Shown: positions 1 through 9,174, numbered from the stretch's first letter. The stretch is 34,186 bases of DNA from JBARRO01 sp049644265 (GCA_049644265.1 JBARRO010000102.1:1-34186); one strand, 5' to 3'. A program made the numbers and translations. The notes: generated by a model from the letters alone, not told the origin.

Positions 1-1028
1 TCGCTGTCCTTTGACTCGTCAACCACAAGGAGTAGCGCGTCGGCCGCGAGAAGCTCACGGATGCTTTCGCCATGAGGCACATACCCGACAACCTCGACAA
101 CATCCTCCGATGGAAACTCACTGAACATCGCCCGTACATCTCCCCCAAACCTCCCGATGAATTTCAGGCGCACCTTGGAGGGGTCAACTTTCTTCTCCTC
201 AATGAGTTCTTTAACCGCCCGCAGGAGCGTTTCCGGATTTCTCTTGCCATACATGGATCCGGTATACGTTACCGTAAACCGTTCGTTCGGCTTGCCGTCG
301 AATTCGGGATAGTCCTCGGAATCAAAACCGTTCGGAAGATGAAGAAATTTGAGTCTGTTGATGTGGGGATATTTTTCTTGAAAGTCCGCATTAATTCCCA
401 CCCATGCGGCTTCGATCAGGTTCGCGTCTTCGGCGACCGAACGTTCCAGGTATTCGTCGATCTTGCGCGGAAAGAGCCACCGGTCGGGAGTGCTGAGGAA
501 TCCGGTCCATGGATCCCGAAAGCCGGCGATCCACGGAAGTCCGGTCTTTCGATGAAGTTCGCGTGCAACAACGGCTGCTGTATAGGGAGGAGATGATGAA
601 TAGATCGCATCGATATGTTCATTCTTGATGATTTGGATCCCCTGGGGCACGGCATAGGGAAACCAACCGATTCGTGCATCAGGAATGAAGAACGTCCCCC
701 GAATGATTTCCGCCGCCGACTCTGCGAGCGATTTTTTTTCTCCCGGCTTCGGTATGTTCTCGACGTCGACAGCTGCACCGGGCGCCTTTCCGGTGAGCTT
801 ACGGTAGATCCTGTAGGGTTCAAAGATCTTCGTCCTATAGACATGGACGTTCCCTGGAATCTCCTGAAGAAGTGACTCGTCCCGCGCGGGGAAATCACCA
901 TCCTGAACGGTCAGAACCACGGGCTCCCATCCGAATTGCGGTAAATACTTGACGAATTTCAGGACTCGCTGAACTCCGGGGCCGCCCGATGGCGGGAAAT
1001 AGTAGGTTACGATGAGGACCTTTTTCAT
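1..1028 (-). CDS. Glycosyltransferase family 4 (partial, C-terminus beyond window)
   Basis: Reading leftward from the ATG at 1028 gives an uninterrupted frame of about 342 codons to the window edge, so the C-terminus is missing. The protein begins MKKVLIVTYYFPPSGGPGVQ, the N-terminal GT-B opening of family 4 glycosyltransferases, with the glycine-rich GGPGVQR acceptor-side loop. Near the edge, a TGSMYGKRNPE segment and a DALLLVVDES segment match the start and the nucleotide-sugar-binding part of the second Rossmann domain. It should transfer a sugar from a nucleotide-activated donor to a growing surface glycan; donor and acceptor cannot be told. It is the most downstream gene seen of a six-gene minus-strand glycan cluster, 76 bp after the methyltransferase gene. 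The family call is firm; the substrate is unknown. Confidence 0.85.
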   Translation of the reverse strand, partial: MKKVLIVTYYFPPSGGPGVQRVLKFVKYLPQFGWEPVVLTVQDGDFPARDESLLQEIPGNVHVYRTKIFEPYRIYRKLTGKAPGAAVDVENIPKPGEKKSLAESAAEIIRGTFFIPDARIGWFPYAVPQGIQIIKNEHIDAIYSSSPPYTAAVVARELHRKTGLPWIAGFRDPWTGFLSTPDRWLFPRKIDEYLERSVAEDANLIEAAWVGINADFQEKYPHINRLKFLHLPNGFDSEDYPEFDGKPNERFTVTYTGSMYGKRNPETLLRAVKELIEEKKVDPSKVRLKFIGRFGGDVRAMFSEFPSEDVVEVVGYVPHGESIRELLAADALLLVVDESKDS

Positions 1029-1104
1029 CACGCTGACACTCGCGGATCGAACCGGATACTCACGGATGCGAATTGGCAAAATGATGTGAATTGAGTGTGC
1101 GTGC

Positions 1105-1914
1105 TCATTCCGGCTTCTGGGCGACAACAATAAGCCCTGTACCCGTCCTGTTCTCCGATGCATAGTCGATGTACATCAAAGGGAGGACGAAGGGCATGAC
1201 GAGAAGAAAATAGAAAGGAAGGAGGATAAAGAATGCTTTGCTCACATTCAGCAGGAGCATCGGATACTTTGTCCCGAGGCGCCACGCCACGCTTCCCCAG
1301 GGACCGTACGTGAATTTGATTCTTGCGACCTTGAATCCCACTGACTCAAGTTTCTGGCGAATCTCTTCCACCCCGTATCCGTTCCGGGCATGTTCACCGA
1401 TAAAACTCTTGTCATCAGGCGAATGCGCGTCGGACCCGCCAAGGATTGATGGTGTGTTGACAAGCAGCGTTCCACCGTTCTTCAGGGAGCCGAAGAGATT
1501 GCGGAAAACCCGAACGTCGTCCGGAATGTGTTCCATGACATCGACCGAAAGGGCAAGGTCAAACTCGTTCGTGTGCACCGGCTGGTTCAAATCTTCAATG
1601 GCAAATTTGACGTTTTGTATGTTTGCCTTGCGGAAAAATCTTTCACAGTCTTTAATCTGCTCCTCTTTCACATCAACCGCATGAATGGAGATCCCGGGAA
1701 ACCTTGTTGCACAATAATATGAGTACTGCCCGAACCCGCTTCCTGCGTCGAAGACCATGGCAATGCTGTTTCCGGAGAGAAGTCTTCGCAGCTCGCGCTT
1801 CACATGCCATTCCCGGAGGAAGACAATGCCCAGCACCCGGTAGAACAGTTTCCGCAGCGGTACGCTATCTCTGACCGTATTCCCAATGATTCGCTTAATT
1901 GGATCGTATTCCAT
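1105..1914 (-). CDS. Class I SAM-dependent methyltransferase with C-terminal hydrophobic tail
   Basis: This 269-residue protein has a Methyltransf_11-type core. Motif I (VFDAGSGFGQYS) lies near residues 54-65, and a post-motif region LALSVDVMEHIPDD is typical of small-molecule or glycan O-methyltransferases. Near residues 210-250 there is a long hydrophobic stretch (LLLNVSKAFFILLPFYFLL and following), probably anchoring it to the membrane. The ATG at 1914 overlaps the end of the upstream glycosyltransferase gene by 20 bp, indicating an operon and possible translational coupling. From context I infer methylation of a sugar or lipid-linked intermediate of the glycan made by this cluster. The fold is certain; the substrate is not. 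Confidence 0.85.
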   Translation of the reverse strand: MEYDPIKRIIGNTVRDSVPLRKLFYRVLGIVFLREWHVKRELRRLLSGNSIAMVFDAGSGFGQYSYYCATRFPGISIHAVDVKEEQIKDCERFFRKANIQNVKFAIEDLNQPVHTNEFDLALSVDVMEHIPDDVRVFRNLFGSLKNGGTLLVNTPSILGGSDAHSPDDKSFIGEHARNGYGVEEIRQKLESVGFKVARIKFTYGPWGSVAWRLGTKYPMLLLNVSKAFFILLPFYFLLVMPFVLPLMYIDYASENRTGTGLIVVAQKPE

Positions 1915-3043
1915 GTACCGGCTCGTTCTTCATGAATTCTTCAATGGCATCTACCAGAGCATCCCAAGTGTAACGTTTCTTCTCTCTTCTGACTCCTGCC
2001 TGGAATTGCTTCGTCTTGCGTTCCTTGAAAAATCGCACGACAGATTCAGCAAGCGCTTTTTCGTCGTTGGGAGGAACGACGAAACCCGTCTTACCATCCA
2101 GCACCACCTCCGACAATCCCCCCACATCTGTGGCGATGACCGGTTTGTCGAATTGATAAGCAATTTGGGCTATTCCGCTTTGCGTTGCCGACGTGTACGG
2201 AAGGATAACAACGTCGCTTGCCGAGAAATAGACGGAGACTTCATCGTTCGGAATATAGTCGGAAAATACCGAAACACTCTGATCCAGGCCTAGCTGGCGG
2301 ATAAGAGTCCGGTACTTTTCCTCATCATCATAAAACTCACCCGCCACAATCAGCTTCAACGGAATCTTTCGAAGAATCTCCGGCATGGCCCTCAGCAACA
2401 TCTTCAGGCCTTTGTACTTCCGAATGTATCCGAAGAAGAGGATGATCCTTTTCTCATCCAGGTTGAGCTTTTTCCTCGCCAGCTTTTGTGAAATCGCCTT
2501 TCCAAAAATCTCATAGACCGGGTGCGGCACGTAGCGGTAGACCGCCCGTGGTTCAAATGCATTGAGTTCTTTCTCGACAGCCTTTGACTGGGCAACAAAG
2601 AAATCGACAACCCTGAATGCATACCGCGTGAACGCCACATCCCCCGGCCGCCGTTCATGAGGAATGATATTGTCACAGATGAAGAGAACTCTGGCACCGG
2701 TCCGGCGTTTCACCACCCTAGCAATGTATCCGAAGCATGGGCCAAAGAAAGGAAGCCAATATTTGAACACAAGAAGGTCGGGCTTCTTTTCAGCAATTGC
2801 CCGTGCGGCAGTGTACCAGGTCCATGGATTGACCGAGTCGATCAGTTGCTCTGTCGGGACTGCTGCATCGCTTCCTCCCTGCTCCTCCTGAGTCTTCCCC
2901 GGGAACAACATCTTCGGATACTGCCTGGAAAATGTGACGATCTCGACTTCGTGACGCACAGACAGATGCCGATACAATAGCGCAAGGTAGTGTGCAATGC
3001 CTCCACGCCACGGATACGCAGTTCCGACAATGACGATTTTCAT
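1895..3043 (-). CDS. Glycosyltransferase family 4 (GT-B fold)
   Basis: A full-length 382-residue GT-B enzyme. The N-terminal domain opens MKIVIVGTAYPWRGGIAHYL, with the GGIAHY acceptor loop. The C-terminal donor domain starts around residue 200 (KRIILFFGYIRKYKGLKMLL) and holds SASDVVILPYTSATQSGIAQ followed by KPVIATDVGGLSEVV, the usual nucleotide-sugar-binding region of Glycos_transf_1. No signal peptide is seen, so it is cytoplasmic or peripheral. Its ATG overlaps the stop of the upstream GT39 gene by 4 bp (ATGA), and its 3' end overlaps the methyltransferase gene by 20 bp. It probably adds one sugar to a lipid-linked glycan. The donor sugar cannot be read from sequence. Confidence 0.9.
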   Translation of the reverse strand: MKIVIVGTAYPWRGGIAHYLALLYRHLSVRHEVEIVTFSRQYPKMLFPGKTQEEQGGSDAAVPTEQLIDSVNPWTWYTAARAIAEKKPDLLVFKYWLPFFGPCFGYIARVVKRRTGARVLFICDNIIPHERRPGDVAFTRYAFRVVDFFVAQSKAVEKELNAFEPRAVYRYVPHPVYEIFGKAISQKLARKKLNLDEKRIILFFGYIRKYKGLKMLLRAMPEILRKIPLKLIVAGEFYDDEEKYRTLIRQLGLDQSVSVFSDYIPNDEVSVYFSASDVVILPYTSATQSGIAQIAYQFDKPVIATDVGGLSEVVLDGKTGFVVPPNDEKALAESVVRFFKERKTKQFQAGVRREKKRYTWDALVDAIEEFMKNEPVHGIRSN

Positions 3044-4638
3044 GGAGAAGGACTCGTTTCTACTTTATAGAGGACCGCAGGGGGCGCTACCGTGTAGGTC
3101 ACCGGGCGCAGCCATGCTGGTGCATTTGCAGGGTCGAGCAGTTGCTGGAATTGCGGACGCATTCCGGCTTCCATCAAACCAAAGAACAGATAGGACGCTC
3201 CAGCACGCTTCACCTCTTCCCGAAGCTCATCGATGGTATTCACATATGGAAAACTTGCCATCTCCATATTCAGGTAGTAAGCAATGTGTGGTTTTCTGCA
3301 GATGATTGTTTTCCCTGCCTCTCCATCTCCACCATGGCTTATGAACCACTGCGCAATAACGGGAATTTCCTTCGGGCCCGAGCCAATGTTCTCTCTATTG
3401 AATGAATAGGCATCCGAGAACGACCAAAGGATCAGGACGTAGCAGGCGAGGGCTCCGATATGAATGCGATTCCAAAATCGAAATCCCGCGAGCCGTTGCC
3501 AGGTTAAGGCCTTCAGTGTCAACGTCACGTAGACCGGAAGAAGGAACAGGGAGAATCGTTCCCCATAAAACACAAGGAGCAGCACAAGAAAGAACGATCC
3601 GCCGTACACATAGAATGCGGCCTGACCCCTCGTGGGTTTCTCGCGAAAGGACAGGAGAAGGCCGAAGAAGACAAGAACCCCCGCCTGCCATCCGAGGAGC
3701 AAGCCGAGGTCGCCGATCAGGTGTTCATAGAGGTTTTTCGCAAGAGTCGCTGCGAACAATCCAGGATCTGCCAGGATCACGCTCCCGAGGGAAGCATATT
3801 TTGTGACTTCGACATTCCAATACTGATCCCACGGCACCTTTCCCTTCGCAAACATCTCGTAGGCAATGTTCAGATAGTTTCGGTTGTAGAAGAAACTCCC
3901 TTTTTCAATCAGGCAATAGATCCCCCATGGCGTGATGGTCAAAAGAAACACTCCAAGAAAAACCGCGGTGCTCTTCATTCGGTCTCTCCATGCGAGGCGA
4001 TACGGATCGATGAGCAGGACTATCACCGGCACAGCGAGGAGGACGAAGACTCCGTTGTAGCGCGTCAGGTAAGCAACCCCCGCAAGCAAACCCGAGATGA
4101 TCATGTTCCGCGGGTTTTTTTGCTCATCCTTCAACAAGAAGTACACCGTTGCAGTGACCAGGAAATTGAAGACCATATCGGTCCCGGCCGAGTAGGAGTA
4201 CTGGATAAACGTCCGGTTCAGCGCAACCAGCGCCGTGCCGACGATGGCGACGTCGGCTCTGAATAGCCGTCTGAGGATCTCAAACGTGAGGAACAGCGTT
4301 CCTGAGGCTGCAAGCACCGATAGAAGAATGCCCGCCCGAAAATAATCCCGGAAGAGAACAAACGCGCCCGCAAGAATGGTTGGATATCCCGATCCCCGGA
4401 AGTCCTCGATGACGAACGTTCCCCTGAGCACTTTTTTCGCTTCCGGGACGTACGACCAAAAGAAGTCTGTCTCCACGCCGTAATCACCCACCAGATGGTA
4501 TTTCAGTGCAACGACTGTCATGACCAGCGCGTAGGCAACGGCAATACCGATTCCCGTGCGGGGTTCTTTGGCCGCCTGCAGAAAGAACGGAAAGAGCGAT
4601 GTCTGAGGGAACTGCCGGGTTGGGGCTTGCCTAGACAT
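3040..4638 (-). CDS. Membrane glycosyltransferase, GT39/PMT_2 (ArnT-like) family
   Basis: A 532-residue polytopic protein with roughly 11-13 predicted membrane helices. After the first helix there is an acidic luminal/periplasmic loop (DYGVETDFFWSYVPEAKKVL) with the conserved aspartates of the GT-C PMT_2 family, followed by a GSGYPTILAG motif. A soluble C-terminal domain of about 100 residues (PVIAQWFISHGGDGEAGKT onward) probably faces the periplasm. GT39 enzymes move a sugar from a polyprenyl-phosphate carrier to lipid A, protein or glycan. The polyprenyl-phosphate sugar synthase-like GT2 two genes upstream could supply the donor; that link is inference. It starts at the ATG at 4638, 69 bp downstream of the GT9 gene. 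In that gap only a weak 7-bp hairpin (TGTCATC/GATGACA, 4669-4698) is visible. Confidence 0.88.
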   Translation of the reverse strand: MSRQAPTRQFPQTSLFPFFLQAAKEPRTGIGIAVAYALVMTVVALKYHLVGDYGVETDFFWSYVPEAKKVLRGTFVIEDFRGSGYPTILAGAFVLFRDYFRAGILLSVLAASGTLFLTFEILRRLFRADVAIVGTALVALNRTFIQYSYSAGTDMVFNFLVTATVYFLLKDEQKNPRNMIISGLLAGVAYLTRYNGVFVLLAVPVIVLLIDPYRLAWRDRMKSTAVFLGVFLLTITPWGIYCLIEKGSFFYNRNYLNIAYEMFAKGKVPWDQYWNVEVTKYASLGSVILADPGLFAATLAKNLYEHLIGDLGLLLGWQAGVLVFFGLLLSFREKPTRGQAAFYVYGGSFFLVLLLVFYGERFSLFLLPVYVTLTLKALTWQRLAGFRFWNRIHIGALACYVLILWSFSDAYSFNRENIGSGPKEIPVIAQWFISHGGDGEAGKTIICRKPHIAYYLNMEMASFPYVNTIDELREEVKRAGASYLFFGLMEAGMRPQFQQLLDPANAPAWLRPVTYTVAPPAVLYKVETSPSP

Positions 4639-4707
4639 TTACGAACCCAGGGGGCTTGGACCAGTCATTGTCATCCGGGGCAATCGGCGAAGATGACATT
4701 CCGGACG

Positions 4708-5799
4708 TTACGAGGCGGGACACAATGAGAGACAGGTGCTGACAACTCTCTCCACGGACAACGACTCCATACACCTGTAATGTTTGTTTGTACACGTCGG
4801 CTGGTAGAAACACTGGCAGGGCTTTTCCGGCTCAAGAACGGAACCGAGACCGTACAATTCAAATTCGTACTTATTGAAGATATTGTTGAAGAGGATGATC
4901 TTCTTCCCCAGACCGATCGTGATGTGCATTGCCATCGTCACACCGGTAACGACAAGATCGCATTGATCGACCAGGTCAATGAACTCTCTGAGCGGGAAAT
5001 GACCAAAATACTTTGCCTTCGAAGCCCGCGCAAATCGCAAGTTCTTCGCATGCTCTTGTTCGCCGCCGAGGAGGACTACTTCATACCCTTTCTTTCGAAG
5101 ATTCTTTGCCAGCGAGATCCAGTTACCGTCTTCCCAAAGTCTGGAGGTCCACCGATCGCCGCAACCCGTATTCAGACCGATGACGGTTTTCTTGGGATTA
5201 ATTTTCCAGCCTCTTTTGCCCGATGTCGGCCGATCAAGAATGTACCGTTCGCCGGCAAAAGGAAAACCGCACATCTCGAAGATTTCCTGGGGGTAACTCT
5301 TGCGGTTCGCCTTGCTGACGTCGTTGAAGACGCCCGTCAGGTATTTTGCCTCTGCGTTGTTATCGATGGGTGTAATGACCCCATCCTTGAGGATGCATCC
5401 GCGCTTTTCTGTCGCCGAAATCTGTGCACAGAGCGCGCATGCCTCCCGGTCCTTGTCGAGGTTGTAGAGGATATCAAACTGCATCGAGCGGAGAGCTACA
5501 ACGGCCGGCAAGGAGAATCTAAGACGTTCATCAACCTGGGAAGGGAGAATTTCGGGCGAGTTGGTAAGCCAGAAGATCTTTGCGTGGGGGTGGATTTGCT
5601 TCAGCTTGTGAAGGAGGGGCGTTGTCCGGATAACATCACCGACCGCGCCGAGCTTGATGATCAGAATCTTTTTGTCGATGCGATCATAGTGAACACAGTC
5701 TTTCCCTTTTTCATCGACACAGTGGACGCCGAATTGTTTGTGGGGTGTGCAAGGAATATCTCCCCTGAAATGGCGGCAATCGGTTTTGAGCTGGATCAC
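4708..5799 (-). CDS. Glycosyltransferase family 9 (heptosyltransferase-like), cysteine-rich
   Basis: GT9 enzymes move heptose or related sugars onto lipopolysaccharide-type acceptors. The core ILIIKLGAVGDVIRTTPLLH (about residues 45-64) is the GT9 N-terminal signature; GLNTGCGDRWTSRLW and VVLLGGEQEHAKN belong to the donor domain. I prefer the GTG at 5799 (protein begins MIQLKTDCRHF, 363 aa) to the GTG at 5811: an AGGGG lies about 9 nt before it, and related proteins, as I remember them, start at that point. The first 35 residues hold four cysteines (C8, C17, C27, C35) and a second cluster lies at C121, C124 and C135; more follow near the C-terminus. A metal or Fe-S site is possible but unproven. 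The gene sits directly after GT2 in the cluster. Confidence 0.87.
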   Translation of the reverse strand: MIQLKTDCRHFRGDIPCTPHKQFGVHCVDEKGKDCVHYDRIDKKILIIKLGAVGDVIRTTPLLHKLKQIHPHAKIFWLTNSPEILPSQVDERLRFSLPAVVALRSMQFDILYNLDKDREACALCAQISATEKRGCILKDGVITPIDNNAEAKYLTGVFNDVSKANRKSYPQEIFEMCGFPFAGERYILDRPTSGKRGWKINPKKTVIGLNTGCGDRWTSRLWEDGNWISLAKNLRKKGYEVVLLGGEQEHAKNLRFARASKAKYFGHFPLREFIDLVDQCDLVVTGVTMAMHITIGLGKKIILFNNIFNKYEFELYGLGSVLEPEKPCQCFYQPTCTNKHYRCMESLSVERVVSTCLSLCPAS

Positions 5800-5813
5800 C
5801 TGTCGGATCACCC

Positions 5814-6767
5814 CTACCGTAGGATTTCTCGAATGGAATATGCCTGTTCATCGTGCTCCTGCCTGCTGATCATCTCACCAAGCAGTCCGATGGACACAAA
5901 CTGAATACCGATGATGATAAACAGAAATCCGACCATAAAGAGCGGCCTGTTGCTCAGCGATGTTCTCCCGAGCATCCATTCGATGGAAAGGTAGACATCG
6001 ATGAATGCACCAATGAAGAACGAGACCAGCCCCCACACGCCAAACAGATGCAGCGGCCTTCGAATATACCGTGTGGTAAAGAGAACGGTGACCAGGTCAA
6101 GGAATCCGTTGAAAAACCTGCTGATACCGAATTTCGTATGTCCGTATTTCCGTGGATGATGCTGCACCGGCTTCTCCGTCACCCGGTAACCCGCCCAATG
6201 GGCAAGCGCCGGGATGTACCGATGGAGTTCGCCATAGACGTTAATCCCTTTGACAACCTCCCGGCGGTAGGCCTTCAGGCCGCAGTTGAAGTCATGGATC
6301 GGAATTCCGGTCAGCTTTCCGGTCACGTAGTTAAAGAATCTGGACGGAATGGTTTTGGTAAGGGGATCGAACCGGACCTTCTTCCACCCGGAAACAAGGT
6401 CGTAGCTATCTCCAATTCTTTCAATCAGTTCCGGGATTTCCTCCGGGTCATCCTGCAGGTCTGCATCCATCGTTACGACAAACTCTCCCACCGCCTCCTT
6501 GAACGCGACGGACAGGGCTGCTGATTTGCCAAAGTTCCTTCGAAACCGGATAACTTTCACCTGGGGATTCTTCGCATGGAGTTCTTGAAGGACCTTAAAG
6601 GAGTTGTCGCTGCTGCCGTCGTCGACGAAAATAACCTCGAACGACCGCTTCATCCTTCCGACCACCTCTTTGATCTTCTCAAAGAGCTCCCGAAGAGATT
6701 CCTCCTCATTGTAAAGAGGAACGATGACACTCAGGAATGGAGATTTGAATTTGACGGCGGAAGGCAT
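5814..6767 (-). CDS. Glycosyltransferase family 2, DPM1/GtrB-like polyprenyl-phosphate sugar transferase
   Basis: The 317-residue protein has a GT-A domain (FLSVIVPLYNEEES near residue 11, VIFVDDGSSDNS near 45, catalytic DADLQDD at 101-107). Two C-terminal membrane helices follow (about 243-265 and 276-301), the layout of GtrB/ArnC-like enzymes that load a sugar onto undecaprenyl phosphate. I chose the ATG at 6767 (MPSAVKF) over an in-frame TTG at 6806, because the TTG falls inside a good promoter (6794-6823). It is the first gene of the leftward glycan operon, and its stop is only a few bases from the GT9 start. It may supply the lipid-linked donor for the GT39 enzyme; that role is inferred. 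Confidence 0.9.
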   Translation of the reverse strand: MPSAVKFKSPFLSVIVPLYNEEESLRELFEKIKEVVGRMKRSFEVIFVDDGSSDNSFKVLQELHAKNPQVKVIRFRRNFGKSAALSVAFKEAVGEFVVTMDADLQDDPEEIPELIERIGDSYDLVSGWKKVRFDPLTKTIPSRFFNYVTGKLTGIPIHDFNCGLKAYRREVVKGINVYGELHRYIPALAHWAGYRVTEKPVQHHPRKYGHTKFGISRFFNGFLDLVTVLFTTRYIRRPLHLFGVWGLVSFFIGAFIDVYLSIEWMLGRTSLSNRPLFMVGFLFIIIGIQFVSIGLLGEMISRQEHDEQAYSIREILR

Positions 6768-6793
6768 CGATGTTGGTGGAGTGTGAACGAAAA

Positions 6794-6823
6794 CAAAGTA
6801 AAACAAAATCGAGCCAGAATCAA
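6794..6823 (-). promoter_or_regulatory. Putative promoter of the glycan operon
   Basis: On the minus strand TTGATT and TACTTTG are separated by exactly 17 bp, about 27 bp before the GT2 ATG. The -10 box is close to the Bacteroidota consensus TAnnTTTG. It is divergent from, and built like, the rsmA promoter at 6857-6886. This is prediction from pattern only. Confidence 0.45.
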
Positions 6824-6856
6824 GAAATGGCTTTCCACTTCCTTGAATGAGTTTCG

Positions 6857-6886
6857 TTGATATTCCCGGCCCGGTTGGTTATATTG
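6857..6886 (+). promoter_or_regulatory. Putative promoter of rsmA-mgtE-PAP2
   Basis: TTGATA at 6857-6862 and TATATTG at 6880-6886 are 17 bp apart, with a predicted start of transcription near 6893 and a leader of about 55 nt before the rsmA ATG at 6947. It matches sigma-70 spacing and the TAnnTTG pattern found at two other promoters here. Confidence 0.45.
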
Positions 6887-6946
6887 CATGCGCATTTCCC
6901 CTGTTCCTTTCCGGAACCAAACGGCCGTGAATCCAACGCGCACGAG

Positions 6947-7759
6947 ATGCTCGCTCCCAAAAAATCCCTTGGCCAACATTTCCTGCACGATGAGAATATC
7001 GCACGCAAGATTGTCGAAGCCCTCCCAGACGGCTCACCGGTTGTAGAGATCGGTCCCGGGCAAGGTGACCTGACGAAACACCTCACCGTCGGTGGCCGGA
7101 CGGTTGTGGGAATTGAAATCGACAAGCGCGCCGTTGCTCTTCTCCGGGAACGTTTTCAAGACTCTGTCACCGTGGTTCAGGGGAACATCCTCGAGGTTGA
7201 CTTTCACGGGATCCGACAACGCTACGGCGCCAAACTTATCGTGGTGGGAAATATCCCGTATTACATTACCAGTGAAATACTCTTTCGTCTCTTTGAATTC
7301 CATCCCGACATCCGATCCGCAACCCTGATGATGCAGGTGGAAGTTGCCAGGCGGCTTGTCGCAGAACGGAGCGCTCCTGGAACGAAACGTCGGACAAAAG
7401 ATTATGGAATTCTTTCCGTGTTCACCCGGTTCTATACGTTCCCTCAATTGTTGTTCAAGGTTTCACGCAACTCGTTTGCTCCAAAGCCGAAGGTCGATTC
7501 GGCAGTTGTCAGACTGGAATTCAAGGATCGACTTCCGGATTGCGACAAAACATTGTTCGCCAATGTCGTCCGTTCGACTTTTGGTCAACGCAGGAAAACT
7601 CTTCGCAATGGCCTGCGGTCCATGGGCGTGACGGATCTGCAGCTTGAATCCCTGCATTTTGACCTCGCCAGAAGGCCCGAAACTCTGGACGTGAATGATT
7701 TTCTCAAACTCACGGAATTTCTTATGCCGTTTCGTGAGAGTCTCTCGATGAGGTTCTAG
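6947..7759 (+). CDS. rsmA: 16S rRNA (adenine(1518)-N(6)/adenine(1519)-N(6))-dimethyltransferase
   Basis: RsmA (KsgA) dimethylates two adjacent adenines in the 3' terminal helix of 16S rRNA during 30S maturation, using SAM. The 270-residue protein opens MLAPKKSLGQHFLHD, the family's start. It carries motif I VVEIGPGQGDLT (residues 32-43), the acidic ribose-binding strand GIEIDK and the catalytic NIPYY motif at 102-106. The C-terminal helical domain with FGQRRKTLRN is complete. An upstream in-frame ATG at 6857 would add 30 residues that overlap the predicted promoter and match nothing in the family, so I use 6947. mgtE follows after 17 bp, suggesting co-transcription. Confidence 0.96.
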   Translation: MLAPKKSLGQHFLHDENIARKIVEALPDGSPVVEIGPGQGDLTKHLTVGGRTVVGIEIDKRAVALLRERFQDSVTVVQGNILEVDFHGIRQRYGAKLIVVGNIPYYITSEILFRLFEFHPDIRSATLMMQVEVARRLVAERSAPGTKRRTKDYGILSVFTRFYTFPQLLFKVSRNSFAPKPKVDSAVVRLEFKDRLPDCDKTLFANVVRSTFGQRRKTLRNGLRSMGVTDLQLESLHFDLARRPETLDVNDFLKLTEFLMPFRESLSMRF

Positions 7760-7776
7760 GTTCGAACAACAGCCAC

Positions 7777-9174
7777 ATGGCCGAAGAAGAAACCACAGAA
7801 CAATCCGGCGCTCCTCCCAAAGAGCTCATCGAGGTCGATGACGAGCTGATGCAGGATATTGAGGAACTTGTCCGGTCAAAATCGGACTACCTCCTGCTCA
7901 ACATCATCCAGGACCTCTATCCTGCCGATATTGCGCACATCATGAACCGGCTGGACCGGGGGCAGGCAGAGTACGTGTTTGGCATTCTCCCAAGCGCCGT
8001 TGCCAGTGAAGCCCTCCTTGAGCTCGACGAGTACCACCGCGAGCACCTCTTAAAGACCCTGTCGCAGCCACGACTGACGGAAATTGTCGACGAGATGGCA
8101 TCCGACGATGCGGCGGACATCGTGGGAGAATTGCCGGAGGAGCGTGCGGAGGAAATCCTGGGGAAGATGGACGTGCAGGAATCTTCGCACGTCGAAGAGT
8201 TGCTCCGTTACGACGCGAACACCGCCGGCGGTATTATGGCGAAGGAAGTCGCGGTCGTCAACAAAAACGATACCGTGAAGAAGGCAATTCGGGAAGTCCG
8301 GAAGATGGCGAAGACCTCCAAGAACATTTACAGCGTCTGCGTCATTGATGATGATGGCATTCTCGTCGGCTCGATCCCGTTGCAGGATCTTCTGATCTAC
8401 GCCCCCAACAAGCGGGTGCACAATATTATGAGCTCGGAGCTCCTGAGCGTCACGACGGACGTGGATCAGGAAGAGGTTGCGCAGATGTTCAAGAAGTACG
8501 ACGCCGTTTCACTTCCTGTCACCGATAAAGCGGGCAAGCTCCTGGGCCGCATCACCGTTGACGACATTGTCGACGTCATCGACGAAGAGCATCAGGAAGA
8601 TGTCGCACGCATGGTGGGTTCCGGCGCCGTGGAAATGGAGCAACGCTCTCCGGCCCAGATTGCCTTCCTCCGGCTTCCGTGGGTGTTGATCACGCTCTTT
8701 ATCGAGTTTCTCGCCGGAATTGTCATCCATCAGTTCGACCAGACGCTGTCTCACGTCATCCTCCTGGCGTCTTTCATGCCGATCATTTCAGCGATTTCAG
8801 GAAATACCGGTTTGCAGTCTGCCGCGATCGTCGTTCGGGGTATCGCCACGGGACAAATCGACCTGACACGCTGGTGGATTCCCATCAAACGCCAGCTCCA
8901 GACAACCGTCATTATCGGCGGAGTCTGTGGTCTTGTCATCGGAATTGTAGGCGGTTTCTGGCACGGAAAGATGCTCTTTGGACTTGTTGTCGGCACATCG
9001 ATGTTCATCTCTGTGAACATTTCGGGGTTCGTTGGAACGGCTGTGCCGATGGTGTCGCATCGGATGGGGTTTGACCCCGCCATGACTGCCGGACCTTTTG
9101 AAACCGCATTCCAGGACGTCGTTGGGATAAGCATTTTCCTGAGCATTGCCACATTCCTTCTCCAATGGATCTAA
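7777..9174 (+). CDS. mgtE: Magnesium transporter MgtE
   Basis: MgtE is a Mg2+-gated channel of the inner membrane. All parts are present in the 465-residue protein. An N-terminal superhelical domain (about 30-145) carries repeated LPxExAExIL-type segments. A pair of CBS domains (about 150-270) ends in TVDDIVDVIDEEHQED. Five membrane helices fill about 295-465, with the C-terminal GFDPAMTAGPFETAFQDVVG region that lines the pore. Acidic residues in the N and CBS domains bind cytosolic Mg2+ and close the channel in characterised members. No Mg2+ riboswitch fits in the 17-bp gap after rsmA, so control probably lies at the protein level or at the rsmA promoter. Confidence 0.95.
   Translation: MAEEETTEQSGAPPKELIEVDDELMQDIEELVRSKSDYLLLNIIQDLYPADIAHIMNRLDRGQAEYVFGILPSAVASEALLELDEYHREHLLKTLSQPRLTEIVDEMASDDAADIVGELPEERAEEILGKMDVQESSHVEELLRYDANTAGGIMAKEVAVVNKNDTVKKAIREVRKMAKTSKNIYSVCVIDDDGILVGSIPLQDLLIYAPNKRVHNIMSSELLSVTTDVDQEEVAQMFKKYDAVSLPVTDKAGKLLGRITVDDIVDVIDEEHQEDVARMVGSGAVEMEQRSPAQIAFLRLPWVLITLFIEFLAGIVIHQFDQTLSHVILLASFMPIISAISGNTGLQSAAIVVRGIATGQIDLTRWWIPIKRQLQTTVIIGGVCGLVIGIVGGFWHGKMLFGLVVGTSMFISVNISGFVGTAVPMVSHRMGFDPAMTAGPFETAFQDVVGISIFLSIATFLLQWI

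Noticed and set aside
4780..5904. A 374-codon open frame on the plus strand opposite the GT9 gene
   Set aside because: It lies antisense to a gene with clear GT9 motifs, its translation matches no family I know, and similar long antisense frames occur opposite several other genes here, as expected from codon usage.
7750..7775. GGTTCGAAC, resembling a tRNA T-arm
   Set aside because: No acceptor stem, anticodon arm or CCA-side pairing can be found around it; it is in the short gap between rsmA and mgtE.
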